NCBI GenBank assembly: GCA_947589175.1
Contig: CANPZR010000010.1
Coordinates: 1 to 25,028, forward strand
Direction: 5' to 3'
Origin: an uncultured Lachnospiraceae bacterium
GTDB taxonomy: Bacteria; Bacillota; Clostridia; Lachnospirales; Lachnospiraceae
Length of the DNA: 25,028 nucleotides
Made by a program: the position numbers and the translations under genes. Positions 6,614 through 16,318 of this stretch are shown here, piece by piece (positions within the stretch are counted from its first letter, which is position 1; each line of letters opens with the position of its first letter). Under the pieces are notes generated by a model. That model was not told the origin of the DNA and did not search any database. It worked only from the letters and a program-made list of their open reading frames with translations.

Positions 6614-8341
6614 GTGTTAAATACTACTTTAAAAGAACTCAAAGAAGAAGAATTTACAAGTGTCGAAAAAGTAACCTTTGATATATCCACCAGAATGAGA
6701 GGCAATAATGTAATTACGCCTAGTCAATTATTTGGCATGGCATATTTGGCATATTTGGTAGCTGATAATGGTATAGAGAATGTGGAAGAACTTATCGAAT
6801 ATGTAGATAAAGAATTACCTATGGAGCGGGCTTTATTTGTAAGAGAAGCAGTTAAAGATGCTTGGTCTGTTGCGATTGATTTGGGAGTTTCTTACACAAC
6901 AGAAACTTTGGTGGCTACATTGTTATGGATGCCTACTTCAAGCGGAAGATATGGTGCAGAGATGGAAACACCGGAGAGCGTAGTAAAGCTTGCAACAAAG
7001 ATTTTGAATATTGAGAATGATAATGTTGCAGATTTTTGTAGTGGAACCGGTAACTTCCTTATGGAAGCAATAGAGGATTCGCCTAATTCAAAGTATTATG
7101 GAATTGAGATAAATACACATTGCAAAGAGATTTCGACTATAAGATTACAGCTCATTTCGGAACATATTACGATTGAGCAAGGAAATGTTTTGGAAATGGA
7201 TGCTTCAAAGAAATTTGACAAGATTTTCTGTGACTATCCTTGGAGCATGAAAGTGTTTAATCTTGGAAAAGAAAAGATGCAGGAATTTGAAATGATTATT
7301 CCCGAAATCAAGAAGGTTGCAAATGCCGATTGGCTATTCATATTGAATGTTATGAAGCATTTGGAGGAAGATGGAAAGGCAGTTGTGATAACAACTAATG
7401 GAACAACATGGAACGGTGGAATTAGTAAAATAATCCGTGAGAAGTTTGTGAAATTAGGATGGATTGAAGCAGTTATTTCACTGCCGGGCAATCTGTATAC
7501 ATCGACTTCTATACCCACATCACTACTTGTATTAAGTAAAGGAAATAAATCTATCCGAATGATTGATGCCAGTGCAATGGCAGCAATTGGCAGAAGACAG
7601 AATTTGTTGTCAGATGAAGCGATTGCTAATATAGTAAATATGCTTGAAGAAGATACGGGTAATGCAAAGAGTGTTACTATCGACGAAATCCAAGACCAGG
7701 ATTATGCAATCAATCCTTCCCGTTTTCTAGAAGTAGAGATAGAAGTTGAAGATGGTGTGCCTTTTGAAAATTTAATTTTAAATGTAACAAGAGGTGCACA
7801 GGTCAAAGCAAATGAACTTGATGAAATGGTTTCAGAAGAACCTACAGATTACCAATATTTGATGCTTGCCAATATTCAGGATGGAATTATTAGTGATGAA
7901 CTTCCATTTCTTAAATCAATGGATAAGAAAATGGAGAAGTATTGTATAAAGAATAACAGTCTTGTCATTTCAAAGAATGGAGCTCCAGTTAAAATCGCAG
8001 TAGCTTCAGTTGCAGAAGGAAGAAAGATTTTAGCGAACGGAAATCTTTATGTGATTGAATTGAATGAGTCTAAGGCTAATCCGTACTTTGTTAAGGCATA
8101 CTTAGAAAGTGAGAATGGTACGATCGCTTTATCTCGTGTTACAGTAGGAGCCACATTACCGAGTATTCCGGTAGATGGATTGAAAAAGATTATGATACCT
8201 TGTCCGGATATGTCTGTGCAGAATGAGGTGGCTGAAAAATATTTGGCAAAGATGGATGAGGTAAAAATTTTAAAACATAAGCTTGCAAGGGCAACAGCAG
8301 AATTGAAGTCCATATACGAGGAGAAATGTTGGAACGACTGA
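6614..8341 (+). CDS. Type I-like DNA methylase fused to an HsdS-like recognition domain
   Basis: A 575-residue protein. An alpha-helical N-terminal part (about 1-125) precedes an adenine-N6 methylase fold. The SAM-binding motif I, DFCSGTGNF, is at 140-148, but the catalytic-motif position reads DYPW (207-210) where HsdM has NPPF. The C-terminal part (from about 375) resembles one half of an HsdS subunit: a target-recognition domain (TRGAQ...YLMLANIQDGII...ILANGNLYVIELN...PYFVKAYLES) ending in a coiled-coil helix like the HsdS spacers. It would contribute DNA methylation, recognition or both; the changed catalytic motif makes independent methylation uncertain. GTG 6614 was chosen because AAGGAGG (6601-6607) lies 6 nt upstream; upstream ATG and TTG codons would translate the ribosome site itself. 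First gene of the operon, 75 bp before hsdM. Confidence 0.82.
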   Translation: MLNTTLKELKEEEFTSVEKVTFDISTRMRGNNVITPSQLFGMAYLAYLVADNGIENVEELIEYVDKELPMERALFVREAVKDAWSVAIDLGVSYTTETLVATLLWMPTSSGRYGAEMETPESVVKLATKILNIENDNVADFCSGTGNFLMEAIEDSPNSKYYGIEINTHCKEISTIRLQLISEHITIEQGNVLEMDASKKFDKIFCDYPWSMKVFNLGKEKMQEFEMIIPEIKKVANADWLFILNVMKHLEEDGKAVVITTNGTTWNGGISKIIREKFVKLGWIEAVISLPGNLYTSTSIPTSLLVLSKGNKSIRMIDASAMAAIGRRQNLLSDEAIANIVNMLEEDTGNAKSVTIDEIQDQDYAINPSRFLEVEIEVEDGVPFENLILNVTRGAQVKANELDEMVSEEPTDYQYLMLANIQDGIISDELPFLKSMDKKMEKYCIKNNSLVISKNGAPVKIAVASVAEGRKILANGNLYVIELNESKANPYFVKAYLESENGTIALSRVTVGATLPSIPVDGLKKIMIPCPDMSVQNEVAEKYLAKMDEVKILKHKLARATAELKSIYEEKCWND

Positions 8342-8416
8342 TTGAAGAGGATTACATATAAGCAAAAAATCGTGCTTGTGTGTCGTAACTATTTAATAAA
8401 GAGGGAGACTGATAAT

Positions 8417-10195
8417 ATGTCAATGAACGAACTGCAAAAGCAGACTAACGCAAATATACAGGCGAAAGCCAATCTGATTTGGGAAATAGCAACACATTTG
8501 TCAGGCTTATTCAAGCCACACGAATATGGTAAGGTTATCCTACCTATGACAGTTTTGAAACGCTTCGATGATGCTTTAAAAGAAACCAAAGACGATGTGG
8601 TTAAAATGTCTAAGAAGCTGGATGAACAGCATACGGAAGGTGCTGTACGTGATGGTGTTCTTCGCACAGTGGCAAAGCGTGATTTTTACAATACAAGCAA
8701 TTTTGATTTTGCCAAATTGATTGCTGACCCAGATAATATAGAGGAAAATTTTGAAGAATACCTGCAAGGTTTTTCTGATAATGTGAAAGATATTATTGAG
8801 AATTTCGACTTTGATAATACAGTTAAGCTGATGGTAAAAGGCGGAGTACTCTTTGTAACACTTCAAGAGTTTAATTCTGTCAAAGCTGATATGTCTCCGG
8901 ATAAGATTACTTCTGCTGATATGGGTTATATTTTTGAAGAATTGATTCGTAAGTTCTCAGAGTCTTATGATGAACAAGCTGGAGCACACTTTACAAGCAG
9001 GGATATTATCTATCTTATGACAGAATTGCTGGTGGCTTCTGAAAAGACAGAAATTATGGAAAATGGATGTACCAAGACGGCTTACGATATGGCTATGGGG
9101 ACATCGCAGATGCTGGGCTGTCTAACAGAACGTTTACATGAGATTAGTAGTGAAGCGGATTTAACTTGTTTTGGGCAGGAGTTTAATCCTGAAACTTATG
9201 CAATTGCAAAGGCAGACATGCTCATAAAGGGTGGCAATGCATCTGGTATGAAGTATGGCGATACCTTAAGTGATGATGCTTTTGACGGGTATGAGTTCGA
9301 CTACATTATTTCCAATCCACCTTTCGGTATTGATTGGAAACGTGAAAAAGAAGCAGTTGAAAAAGAAGCAAAGCGTGGTTATGAAGGCCGTTTCGGCCCT
9401 GGAGTTCCTGCTATTTCAGACGGACAGATGCTGTTTATGCTCAATGGTGTAAAGAAGTTAAAAGAAGGTTCCGGAAGGATGGCGATTATTCAAAATGGTT
9501 CTTCACTCTTTACTGGGGATGCCGGAAGTGGTGCTTCTGAAATTCGTAAATATGTGATTGGAGAAGATTTAGTTGAGGCGATTGTTCAATTGCCTACGGA
9601 CTTGTTTTACAATACGGGTATCCCTACATACGTTTGGATTTTGACCAAAGGTAAGGATATGAAGCGCAGTGGCAAGGTACAGCTTATTGATGCCAGTAAA
9701 TGTTTTGTGAAGCGTCGTAAGAATATTGGTTCAAAGAGAGTTGACCTTGATGATGCCTGCATTGAACTTATTCTCAAGGCATATGAAGGCTTTGACAATG
9801 AAACATATGAGGATAATGGACTGCTTGTAGAGTCAAAGGTGTTTGATAATGAGTTCTTTGGATTTACAAAGGTTACAGTGGAGACAGCACAGGTGGATGA
9901 AGCTGGTCAGCCAATCTTGAAAAAAGGAAAGAGACAGCCAGTAAAAGGAGCTACAGATACGGAAATCATTCCTTTGAGGGAAGATATAGTTGCATATATG
10001 GAAAAGAATGTATTGCCATATAATCCGAATGCCTATATCGATTCGTCAAAGGATAAGAAAGGTTATGAAGTGCCGTTTACAAGATTATTCTATAAATTTG
10101 AAGCACCTGCTTCTTCGGATTCTATATTTGAGGAGATAAAAGCGTTGGAAGCGGAAGAAACAATTTTGATGAAGGAGTTGTTTGGGAATGCGTGA
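8417..10195 (+). CDS. hsdM: Type I restriction-modification methylase subunit HsdM
   Basis: A 592-residue HsdM. The N-terminal helical HsdM_N domain (IWEIATHLSGLFKPHEYGKV) is followed by the methylase domain. The catalytic motif IV, NPPFG, is intact at residues 300-304. Motif I, which should read like DPxxGTGG, instead reads DMAMGTSQM (224-232), losing the Pro and the second Gly. The following segment (CFGQEFNPETYAIAKADMLIKG) is typical. Normally two HsdM and one HsdS form the adenine methylase. The start ATG 8417 follows GAGGGAG (8401-8407) at 9 nt; an upstream in-frame extension of 25 codons lacks a ribosome site. The 3' end overlaps hsdS by 8 bp, implying translational coupling. Identity is sure; unaided activity is in doubt. 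Confidence 0.94.
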   Translation: MSMNELQKQTNANIQAKANLIWEIATHLSGLFKPHEYGKVILPMTVLKRFDDALKETKDDVVKMSKKLDEQHTEGAVRDGVLRTVAKRDFYNTSNFDFAKLIADPDNIEENFEEYLQGFSDNVKDIIENFDFDNTVKLMVKGGVLFVTLQEFNSVKADMSPDKITSADMGYIFEELIRKFSESYDEQAGAHFTSRDIIYLMTELLVASEKTEIMENGCTKTAYDMAMGTSQMLGCLTERLHEISSEADLTCFGQEFNPETYAIAKADMLIKGGNASGMKYGDTLSDDAFDGYEFDYIISNPPFGIDWKREKEAVEKEAKRGYEGRFGPGVPAISDGQMLFMLNGVKKLKEGSGRMAIIQNGSSLFTGDAGSGASEIRKYVIGEDLVEAIVQLPTDLFYNTGIPTYVWILTKGKDMKRSGKVQLIDASKCFVKRRKNIGSKRVDLDDACIELILKAYEGFDNETYEDNGLLVESKVFDNEFFGFTKVTVETAQVDEAGQPILKKGKRQPVKGATDTEIIPLREDIVAYMEKNVLPYNPNAYIDSSKDKKGYEVPFTRLFYKFEAPASSDSIFEEIKALEAEETILMKELFGNA

Positions 10196-11489
10196 GATGA
10201 AAGATAGTGGAGTGGAATGGTTGGGACAGATACCAAAAGATTGGAGCATTACGAGAATTAAAAATCTTTTTGAATTGCGTAATGAAAGAAATTATGAGGC
10301 TCTGGAAGATGTTAACCTAATCTCGTTATACACAGACAAAGGTGTTGTTCAGCACAGTGATTTAACAGAAACAACTGGCAATAAGGCTGTTACTGCTGAT
10401 GGATACAAAATTGTGAAAGAAAATGATATTGTGGTAAACATTATTTTGTGTTGGATGGGAGCAGTAGGCAGATCGGCTTACAATGGTGTCACGAGTCCAG
10501 CATATGATGTGTATAAGCCACTTAGTGATACCAACAGTAGATATTATCACTATCTGTTTAGAACTTCGCAATTTAATGGTGAATGTTTTCGCTATGGACG
10601 TGGAATTATGCTGATGAGGTGGCGGACATATTCAACAGAGTTTAGGGCTATTGAGGTACCGTTACCGTCATTAGGTGAACAGAAGAAAATAGTAGAATTT
10701 CTTGATGAAAAGATGAATAATGTTGATATGCTAATTGGTAATGTGCAAAAGCAAATTGAAAAGCTAAAAGCTTACAAACAGAGCTTGATTACCGAAGTTG
10801 TTACTAAAGGGCTTGATTCAACTGTGCCGATGAAAGATAGCGGCGTTAATTGGGTTGAGAAAGTGCCAAGCACATGGAATGTCGTTCCTCTAAAATCAAT
10901 ATTTAGCTTTGGAAAAGGTTTGCCGATTACAAAAGAAAACTTAGTAGATGATGGTATTCCGGTAATTAGCTATGGACAGATACATGCAAAATGGAACACT
11001 GGTGTGACAACTCATGAGAGATTGCTGCGTTATGTCGACGAAGCTTATTTGGAGAGTAATAAAAGTGCCCTAGTGAAGAAAGGTGACCTAATTATGGCTG
11101 ATACTTCGGAAGATAGGGATGGTTGTGGTAATTGTGCTTATATAGATACTGATGAAACATTGTTTGCTGGTTATCATACAATTATTCTTAATGCCTTAAA
11201 CTCTGAGGATAATAAGTATTTTGCGTATCTATTTTTGACAGACCATTGGAGAAGCCAGATACGCAAGGCAGTTTCGGGAGTGAAGTTATTTAGTATATCA
11301 AGAAGAATCTTAGGTGGCGTATCTGTTCTGGTTCCTGATAATACTGAAGATATAGTAGCTTATTTGGATGGAAAGTGTTCTCAAATCGACCGTCTGATCG
11401 CCATCAAGCAGGCGAAAATCGAGAAATTGGAACAATATAAGCGTTCTCTTATTTACGAATATGTCACAGGTAAGAAGGAGGTATCATAG
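10188..11489 (+). CDS. hsdS: Type I restriction-modification specificity subunit HsdS
   Basis: A 433-residue specificity subunit built as two tandem half-repeats, each a target-recognition domain followed by a coiled-coil spacer. The halves open alike: MKDSGVEWLGQIPKDW (from residue 4) and MKDSGVNWVEKVPSTW (about 215). The first spacer is EQKKIVEFLDEKMNNVDMLI...EKLKAYKQSLITEVVTKG; the second is IVAYLDGKCSQIDRLI...EKLEQYKRSLIYEYVTGKK. The two recognition domains differ, so a bipartite asymmetric target is expected. ATG 10188 is chosen because GAAGGAG (10171-10177) is 10 nt upstream. No second hsdS cassette or invertible repeat is visible, so phase-variable shuffling is not indicated here. Confidence 0.95.
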   Translation: MREMKDSGVEWLGQIPKDWSITRIKNLFELRNERNYEALEDVNLISLYTDKGVVQHSDLTETTGNKAVTADGYKIVKENDIVVNIILCWMGAVGRSAYNGVTSPAYDVYKPLSDTNSRYYHYLFRTSQFNGECFRYGRGIMLMRWRTYSTEFRAIEVPLPSLGEQKKIVEFLDEKMNNVDMLIGNVQKQIEKLKAYKQSLITEVVTKGLDSTVPMKDSGVNWVEKVPSTWNVVPLKSIFSFGKGLPITKENLVDDGIPVISYGQIHAKWNTGVTTHERLLRYVDEAYLESNKSALVKKGDLIMADTSEDRDGCGNCAYIDTDETLFAGYHTIILNALNSEDNKYFAYLFLTDHWRSQIRKAVSGVKLFSISRRILGGVSVLVPDNTEDIVAYLDGKCSQIDRLIAIKQAKIEKLEQYKRSLIYEYVTGKKEVS

Positions 11490-14400
11490 TTGGATAAAAG
11501 CGAAAAGAGATTTGAACGAGATATAGAGTCATTCCTTATCTCACCGGAAGGTGGATATATTCAGTTCTGCGGTCAGGACACAGAGGGGAATTGGGTACAT
11601 AATCGTCAGCATGACGTAGCTAAGTGTATCTACATGGATGTGCTTTGCGAATTTATTGATAAGACACAGCCGAAGGAATGGGCGAAGTATGTAAAGTATT
11701 ATGGTAAAAATGCAGCAGAGAAGTTGTATCATCGTTTAGAGACTACTATATCCAATCAAGGCTTGTTATATGTTCTTCGTAATGGAATTGAGGATATGGG
11801 CTGTAAGTTGAAAATGTGTTATTTCAAACCGGAATCTGAACTCAATCCATTGGCGGTAGAGCGTTATGAGGCAAATATTCTTGGTTGTACTCGTCAGTTC
11901 CGCTATAGTACTGCGAATACCAATACCATAGATATGGTTCTTTCTGTAAATGGTATTCCGGTAGTGGCTTTGGAACTGAAAAATCAACTGACAGGACAGG
12001 ATTACCGCTGTGCAATCAATCAGTTCAAGGAGGATCGAAGCTCTAAAGAATTTGCCTTCAGGTTAAACCATCGTTTCTTGGTTTATTTTGCAGTAGACTT
12101 GTATGAGGCTTGTATGACTACTCAGTTGGCAGATGGTAATACTCATTTTTTGCCGTTTAACCAAGGGTCAAATGGTGCAGGAGTAATGGGAGGAGCAGGA
12201 AATCCACAGAATCCAACTGGGTATGCAACAAGTTATCTGTGGGAAGAAGTACTGCAAAGAGATAGCTTACTTGATCTTATCCACCGTTTCATATCTTTTG
12301 TTAAGGAAAAAGAAGAAGTGGTTAAAAATGGCGTTACTAAAATGGTAACAAAAGAAAAGATGGTTTTTCCGCGTTATCACCAGTATGATGTTGTGAAAAA
12401 AATTATGGCTGATGTGAAAGAAAATGGTGTAGGGAACAATTACCTGATTCAGCATTCGGCCGGCTCCGGCAAGTCTAATTCTATCGCATGGATTGCCTAT
12501 AGATTAGCATCCGTACACGATGCAGATAACAAAGGTTTATTTGATTCTGTCATTGTAGTTACAAACCGTGTTGTACTGGATGGTCAGTTGCAGGATACTA
12601 TTAACAGTTTTGAACATCAGGTAGGTTTGGTGGAAGCCATTGATGATAAGAAGAACTCTAGAAGTCTTGCTGAAGCTATCAATGATAAAAAACGTATTAT
12701 TATCTGTACTATTCAGAAATTCCTTTTTGCGAAGAAAGATATGGAAAAGTTTCGTGGGCGTAAATTTGCAGTCATTATTGATGAAGCACATCAGGGACAA
12801 AACGGTGAAAGTGCAAAGACTCTTAGGCGTTGTCTGATAGATATAGGTGTAGCAATTAAGGAATATGCAGAAGAAGCAGGAATAGAAGAAGATGAAGTGG
12901 ATTTGACAGATGAATATATCAATGCTGTTATCGGTCAGGGAAGACATGAGAATCAATCGTTCTTTGCATTTACTGCAACTCCAAAGCAACCTACAATAGA
13001 GACTTTTGGAACTGTTGTTGGAATAAATGAGAATGGTGAGCCGATTAGAGCACCATTTCATGTGTACTCAATGAGACAGGCAATCGAAGAAGGATATATT
13101 CTTGATGTGTTAGCGAATTATACAACTGTAAAAGAGGCGTTTAAGCTAATAAAGGTATCCGAGGACAATCCGGAACTGATTGAAGGACCGACATCCCGTG
13201 CATTGTTTAAGTATTATAAGAAGCATGGTTATACAATCGCTCAGAAAACAGAGATGATAATGACGAACTTCCTTGAAAACTGTCGCTATCAGATAGATAA
13301 AAAGGGCAAAGCAATGGTTGTGGCAGATAGTCGAGCAAATGCTGTTCGTTATTATCTTGCAATTAAGAATTATATAAAAGAGCATCCTGTAGAATGTGCA
13401 GGAAGTGATGTTATGATTGCATTTTCCGGGGAAGTAAGGCTTGAGGATTATCCGAGAGAAAAGCCATTCGCTGAGGCTACTATGAATGTGGATGAAAATG
13501 GAAAGTATATTACCACGGATAAGAGGTTCCGTAAGGCGTTCCACAGTAGTCAGTATAATATTCTGGTCGTTGCGAATAAGTACCAAACCGGTTTTGATGA
13601 ACCACTGCTTCATACGATGTATGTTGATAAAAAGTTACATGATGTTACAGCAGTACAGACACTTTCTCGTTTGAATCGTACAACTTCGGGAAAGAATAAC
13701 ACCTTTGTATTGGATTTTGAAAATACGGAAGAAGATATTAAGGGAGCTTTTCTTCCATACTATGAAGATACAATTATGGAGGGCGACACGGATATTAATG
13801 CTGTATACGACATCAGAAACAAGATTCATGATTATATGATTTATAACTATGATGATGTGGATGTGTTCAATAAGTTTATGGTTTCTAATATGGGTAAGAA
13901 TCAGGATGCGGCAGCCTTGGGCAGATTGGCGGGTATGTTCCGTCCGGTAATCCAGAGATATAAGGATTTGGATGAGGATGACAGAGAAGCTTCCAGAGAT
14001 TTTATACGCAGATTTAACCGTATTTACTCGTATGTTACACAGCTAGTGCGTTTGCATGATGCGGAGCTGTTTCATGAATATCAGTACACAACACATCTTG
14101 TAAAATTGCTTCCGAGACCGGATGTGGTAGATTATGTTGATATTGATGATAAGATTCGACTGGAATATGCCTCACTTACAGAGACCTTTGCAGGAGCAAT
14201 TGTATTGGATGAAAAGCCGCCAGTTTTTGTGCCAGGTGGAAGTGTGACACCTAAGAAGAATAACAAGAAAAAAGATACTTTGCAGAGCATCATTGACAAG
14301 GTTAATGAACGTTTTAGTGGTAACTTTACTGATGCTGACAGAGTAATCATTGAAGGTATTTATCAGATGTTTATGAAGGATACCGAGGTGAAGAAGTTTA

Positions 14401-14594
14401 AGAAGTATGCGAAGGAAAATAGTACGGAAATGTTTGTGAAATCGTTATTTCCGGATAAGTTCAGGGATATTGTGACACAATGTTTCTTAGATAATAACGA
14501 TTCTTTTGCAAAATTGTTTAATGACCCGGATTTTTATCAGAAGGTTCAGGATGCAATGGCAGCAGAATTGTATAAGGCGTTAAGAAAGGATTGA
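11490..14594 (+). CDS. hsdR: Type I restriction endonuclease subunit HsdR
   Basis: A 1034-residue motor and nuclease subunit. The N-terminal PD-(D/E)xK nuclease has D148 and E162-x-K164 (VVALELKNQLTGQ). The SF2 helicase motor has Walker A HSAGSGKS (322-329), DEAH at 431-434, motif III FTATP (494-498), and the later motor segments VVANKYQTGFDEP and TAVQTLSRLNRT. All key motifs are intact, so the subunit should translocate and cleave DNA in complex with HsdM and HsdS. Translation starts at TTG 11490, directly after the hsdS TAG stop and 8 nt after AAGGAGG (11475-11481), a tightly coupled arrangement. Confidence 0.97.
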   Translation: MDKSEKRFERDIESFLISPEGGYIQFCGQDTEGNWVHNRQHDVAKCIYMDVLCEFIDKTQPKEWAKYVKYYGKNAAEKLYHRLETTISNQGLLYVLRNGIEDMGCKLKMCYFKPESELNPLAVERYEANILGCTRQFRYSTANTNTIDMVLSVNGIPVVALELKNQLTGQDYRCAINQFKEDRSSKEFAFRLNHRFLVYFAVDLYEACMTTQLADGNTHFLPFNQGSNGAGVMGGAGNPQNPTGYATSYLWEEVLQRDSLLDLIHRFISFVKEKEEVVKNGVTKMVTKEKMVFPRYHQYDVVKKIMADVKENGVGNNYLIQHSAGSGKSNSIAWIAYRLASVHDADNKGLFDSVIVVTNRVVLDGQLQDTINSFEHQVGLVEAIDDKKNSRSLAEAINDKKRIIICTIQKFLFAKKDMEKFRGRKFAVIIDEAHQGQNGESAKTLRRCLIDIGVAIKEYAEEAGIEEDEVDLTDEYINAVIGQGRHENQSFFAFTATPKQPTIETFGTVVGINENGEPIRAPFHVYSMRQAIEEGYILDVLANYTTVKEAFKLIKVSEDNPELIEGPTSRALFKYYKKHGYTIAQKTEMIMTNFLENCRYQIDKKGKAMVVADSRANAVRYYLAIKNYIKEHPVECAGSDVMIAFSGEVRLEDYPREKPFAEATMNVDENGKYITTDKRFRKAFHSSQYNILVVANKYQTGFDEPLLHTMYVDKKLHDVTAVQTLSRLNRTTSGKNNTFVLDFENTEEDIKGAFLPYYEDTIMEGDTDINAVYDIRNKIHDYMIYNYDDVDVFNKFMVSNMGKNQDAAALGRLAGMFRPVIQRYKDLDEDDREASRDFIRRFNRIYSYVTQLVRLHDAELFHEYQYTTHLVKLLPRPDVVDYVDIDDKIRLEYASLTETFAGAIVLDEKPPVFVPGGSVTPKKNNKKKDTLQSIIDKVNERFSGNFTDADRVIIEGIYQMFMKDTEVKKFKKYAKENSTEMFVKSLFPDKFRDIVTQCFLDNNDSFAKLFNDPDFYQKVQDAMAAELYKALRKD

Positions 14595-14600
14595 TGGAAA

Positions 14601-16316
14601 ATGATGACATTTTTTCAATATGAAAAAGATGTAAAGAATATAGAATATTATGAAATTCTTGAAAATCTTATGGAACGCTGGGAATATGAAACGGTTGAAT
14701 TTAAGGAAGCAAAAAGTAATTTTGATACCGATAAAATAGGAAGATATTTTTCAGCATTGAGTAACGAAGCTAATTTAAAGCAACAGCAATATGGCTGGCT
14801 TGTATTCGGCGTTAGCGAGAAGGACAAGACTAAGCATGTTGTTGGAACTGCATATAAGCAGGGAGAGCAAAGTCTGCTTGAAAAATTTAAGTATGAAATA
14901 TCAAGAGATACTACAAATGGAATGACTTTTTATGAAATTGTAGAGATATTTCCGCTTGTAAATGGCAAAAAGTTACGAGTATTAATGTTTAAGGTTCCGG
15001 CGGCAGCGACGGGGATTCCTACTGATTGGCGTACAAATTATTATGAACGCTCCGGTGAAAGTCTGGTGCCGCTCAAACAATACAAAATTGATGCAATAAG
15101 GTCGCAGGAGAGGAAAGACTGGTCAAAGCAGATAATTGAAAAGGCTACTATTGCCAACCTTGATAAATCAGCTATTGAATTAGCCAGAGAAAAATACAAA
15201 GAAAAGATGAATCAGGAGCATATTTCAAGTGAAGTTGATAATATGTCTGATGAAGAATTTTTAACAAAAGTTAAGCTTCTGATTGAGGGCAAGGTGACGA
15301 ATGCAGGAATGCTTCTGCTTGGTTCTTCGGATTATGATTATCTGCTTTCATCTGCACCGAGTATCATGTGGAGGTTATACGGTGCGGATGGAAGTGACAA
15401 GGATTATGAAATATTTAAAATACCATTTATCAATGTTGTGGATAAGGTGTTTTCCAAGGTGCGTAATCTGACATACAGATACATGCCGAATCAGTTTACA
15501 CTATTTCCGATGGAAACAGAGCAATATAATAGCTGGCTGATTCGAGAGTTACTAAATAATTGTATTGCACATACCAATTATCAGCTGGGTGGAAGAATCT
15601 ATGTGAATGAATTTGAAGATAAGATAAAATTCACGAATCCCGGAGATTTTATTCCGCAGAAAATAGAGAATGTGTTGGAAGTCAGTTATAATCCGCCATT
15701 TTACCGAAATCAATTATTAGCTGAGTCAATGGTTGCATTTCATATGATTGATACGGCAACTCTTGGAATAAGAAGAGCATATAACATTCAAAAAGCTAAG
15801 TATTTTCCGATGCCGGATTACAATATTTCCTCTGGAACACAGGTTGAAGTTACCGTGTATGGAAAAACAATAGATGATAATTATATGCACATTTTATATG
15901 ATCATCAGGACTTAGACTTGCAGACCGTATTTCTCCTTGACCGTGTCCAGAAGGGACTTCCGATTGACAAGAAAGATGTAGAAAAATTAAGAAATGCCAA
16001 ATTGGTTGAAGGAAGGATAACAAGTTTATTTTTATCCGCATCTGCTTCCAAAAGCATAGATGATAGTACAAGTTATATTAAGAATAAAGGATTTGATGAT
16101 AAGTACTATAAGGATTTGATTATTGAGTACTTAAAGCAATATGGTAAAGCAAAAAGACGAGATATAAAAGAATTGCTGTGGGATAAATTGCCGGATGCTT
16201 TATCCGAAAAGCAGAAAGAAAATAAAATTCATAATATACTGACTGCCTTAAGGAAAAGCGGTGTAATAGACACGGATTCAGATAACCAGCAAAAGTCCTG
16301 TTGGATTCTTAAGTAG
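14601..16316 (+). CDS. AlbA_2 (Schlafen-like) and HATPase-domain accessory protein
   Basis: A 571-residue protein. The N-terminal AlbA_2/Schlafen AlbA-like domain (about 22-160; ETVEFKEAK, IGRYFSALSNEAN, WLVFGVSE) is a nucleic-acid-binding or cleaving fold. The middle part carries a GHKL-type ATPase signature (RELLNNCIAHTNYQ at about 315-328, then FTNPGDF at 344-350), as in the RecG-like HATPase_c_4 family. The C-terminus has a winged-helix-like segment (YLKQYGKAKRRDIKELLWDK). It begins 6 bp after the hsdR stop on the same strand with no visible promoter or terminator between, so it is probably part of the operon. Such proteins recur next to type I systems; their role (regulation, nucleic-acid sensing or added defence) is unsettled. 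Confidence 0.82.
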   Translation: MMTFFQYEKDVKNIEYYEILENLMERWEYETVEFKEAKSNFDTDKIGRYFSALSNEANLKQQQYGWLVFGVSEKDKTKHVVGTAYKQGEQSLLEKFKYEISRDTTNGMTFYEIVEIFPLVNGKKLRVLMFKVPAAATGIPTDWRTNYYERSGESLVPLKQYKIDAIRSQERKDWSKQIIEKATIANLDKSAIELAREKYKEKMNQEHISSEVDNMSDEEFLTKVKLLIEGKVTNAGMLLLGSSDYDYLLSSAPSIMWRLYGADGSDKDYEIFKIPFINVVDKVFSKVRNLTYRYMPNQFTLFPMETEQYNSWLIRELLNNCIAHTNYQLGGRIYVNEFEDKIKFTNPGDFIPQKIENVLEVSYNPPFYRNQLLAESMVAFHMIDTATLGIRRAYNIQKAKYFPMPDYNISSGTQVEVTVYGKTIDDNYMHILYDHQDLDLQTVFLLDRVQKGLPIDKKDVEKLRNAKLVEGRITSLFLSASASKSIDDSTSYIKNKGFDDKYYKDLIIEYLKQYGKAKRRDIKELLWDKLPDALSEKQKENKIHNILTALRKSGVIDTDSDNQQKSCWILK

Positions 16317-16318
16317 AG

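Noticed and set aside
10188..11489. Phase-variable hsdS through inversion
   Set aside because: Only one hsdS with internal direct, not inverted, half-repeats is present, and no recombinase gene lies nearby.
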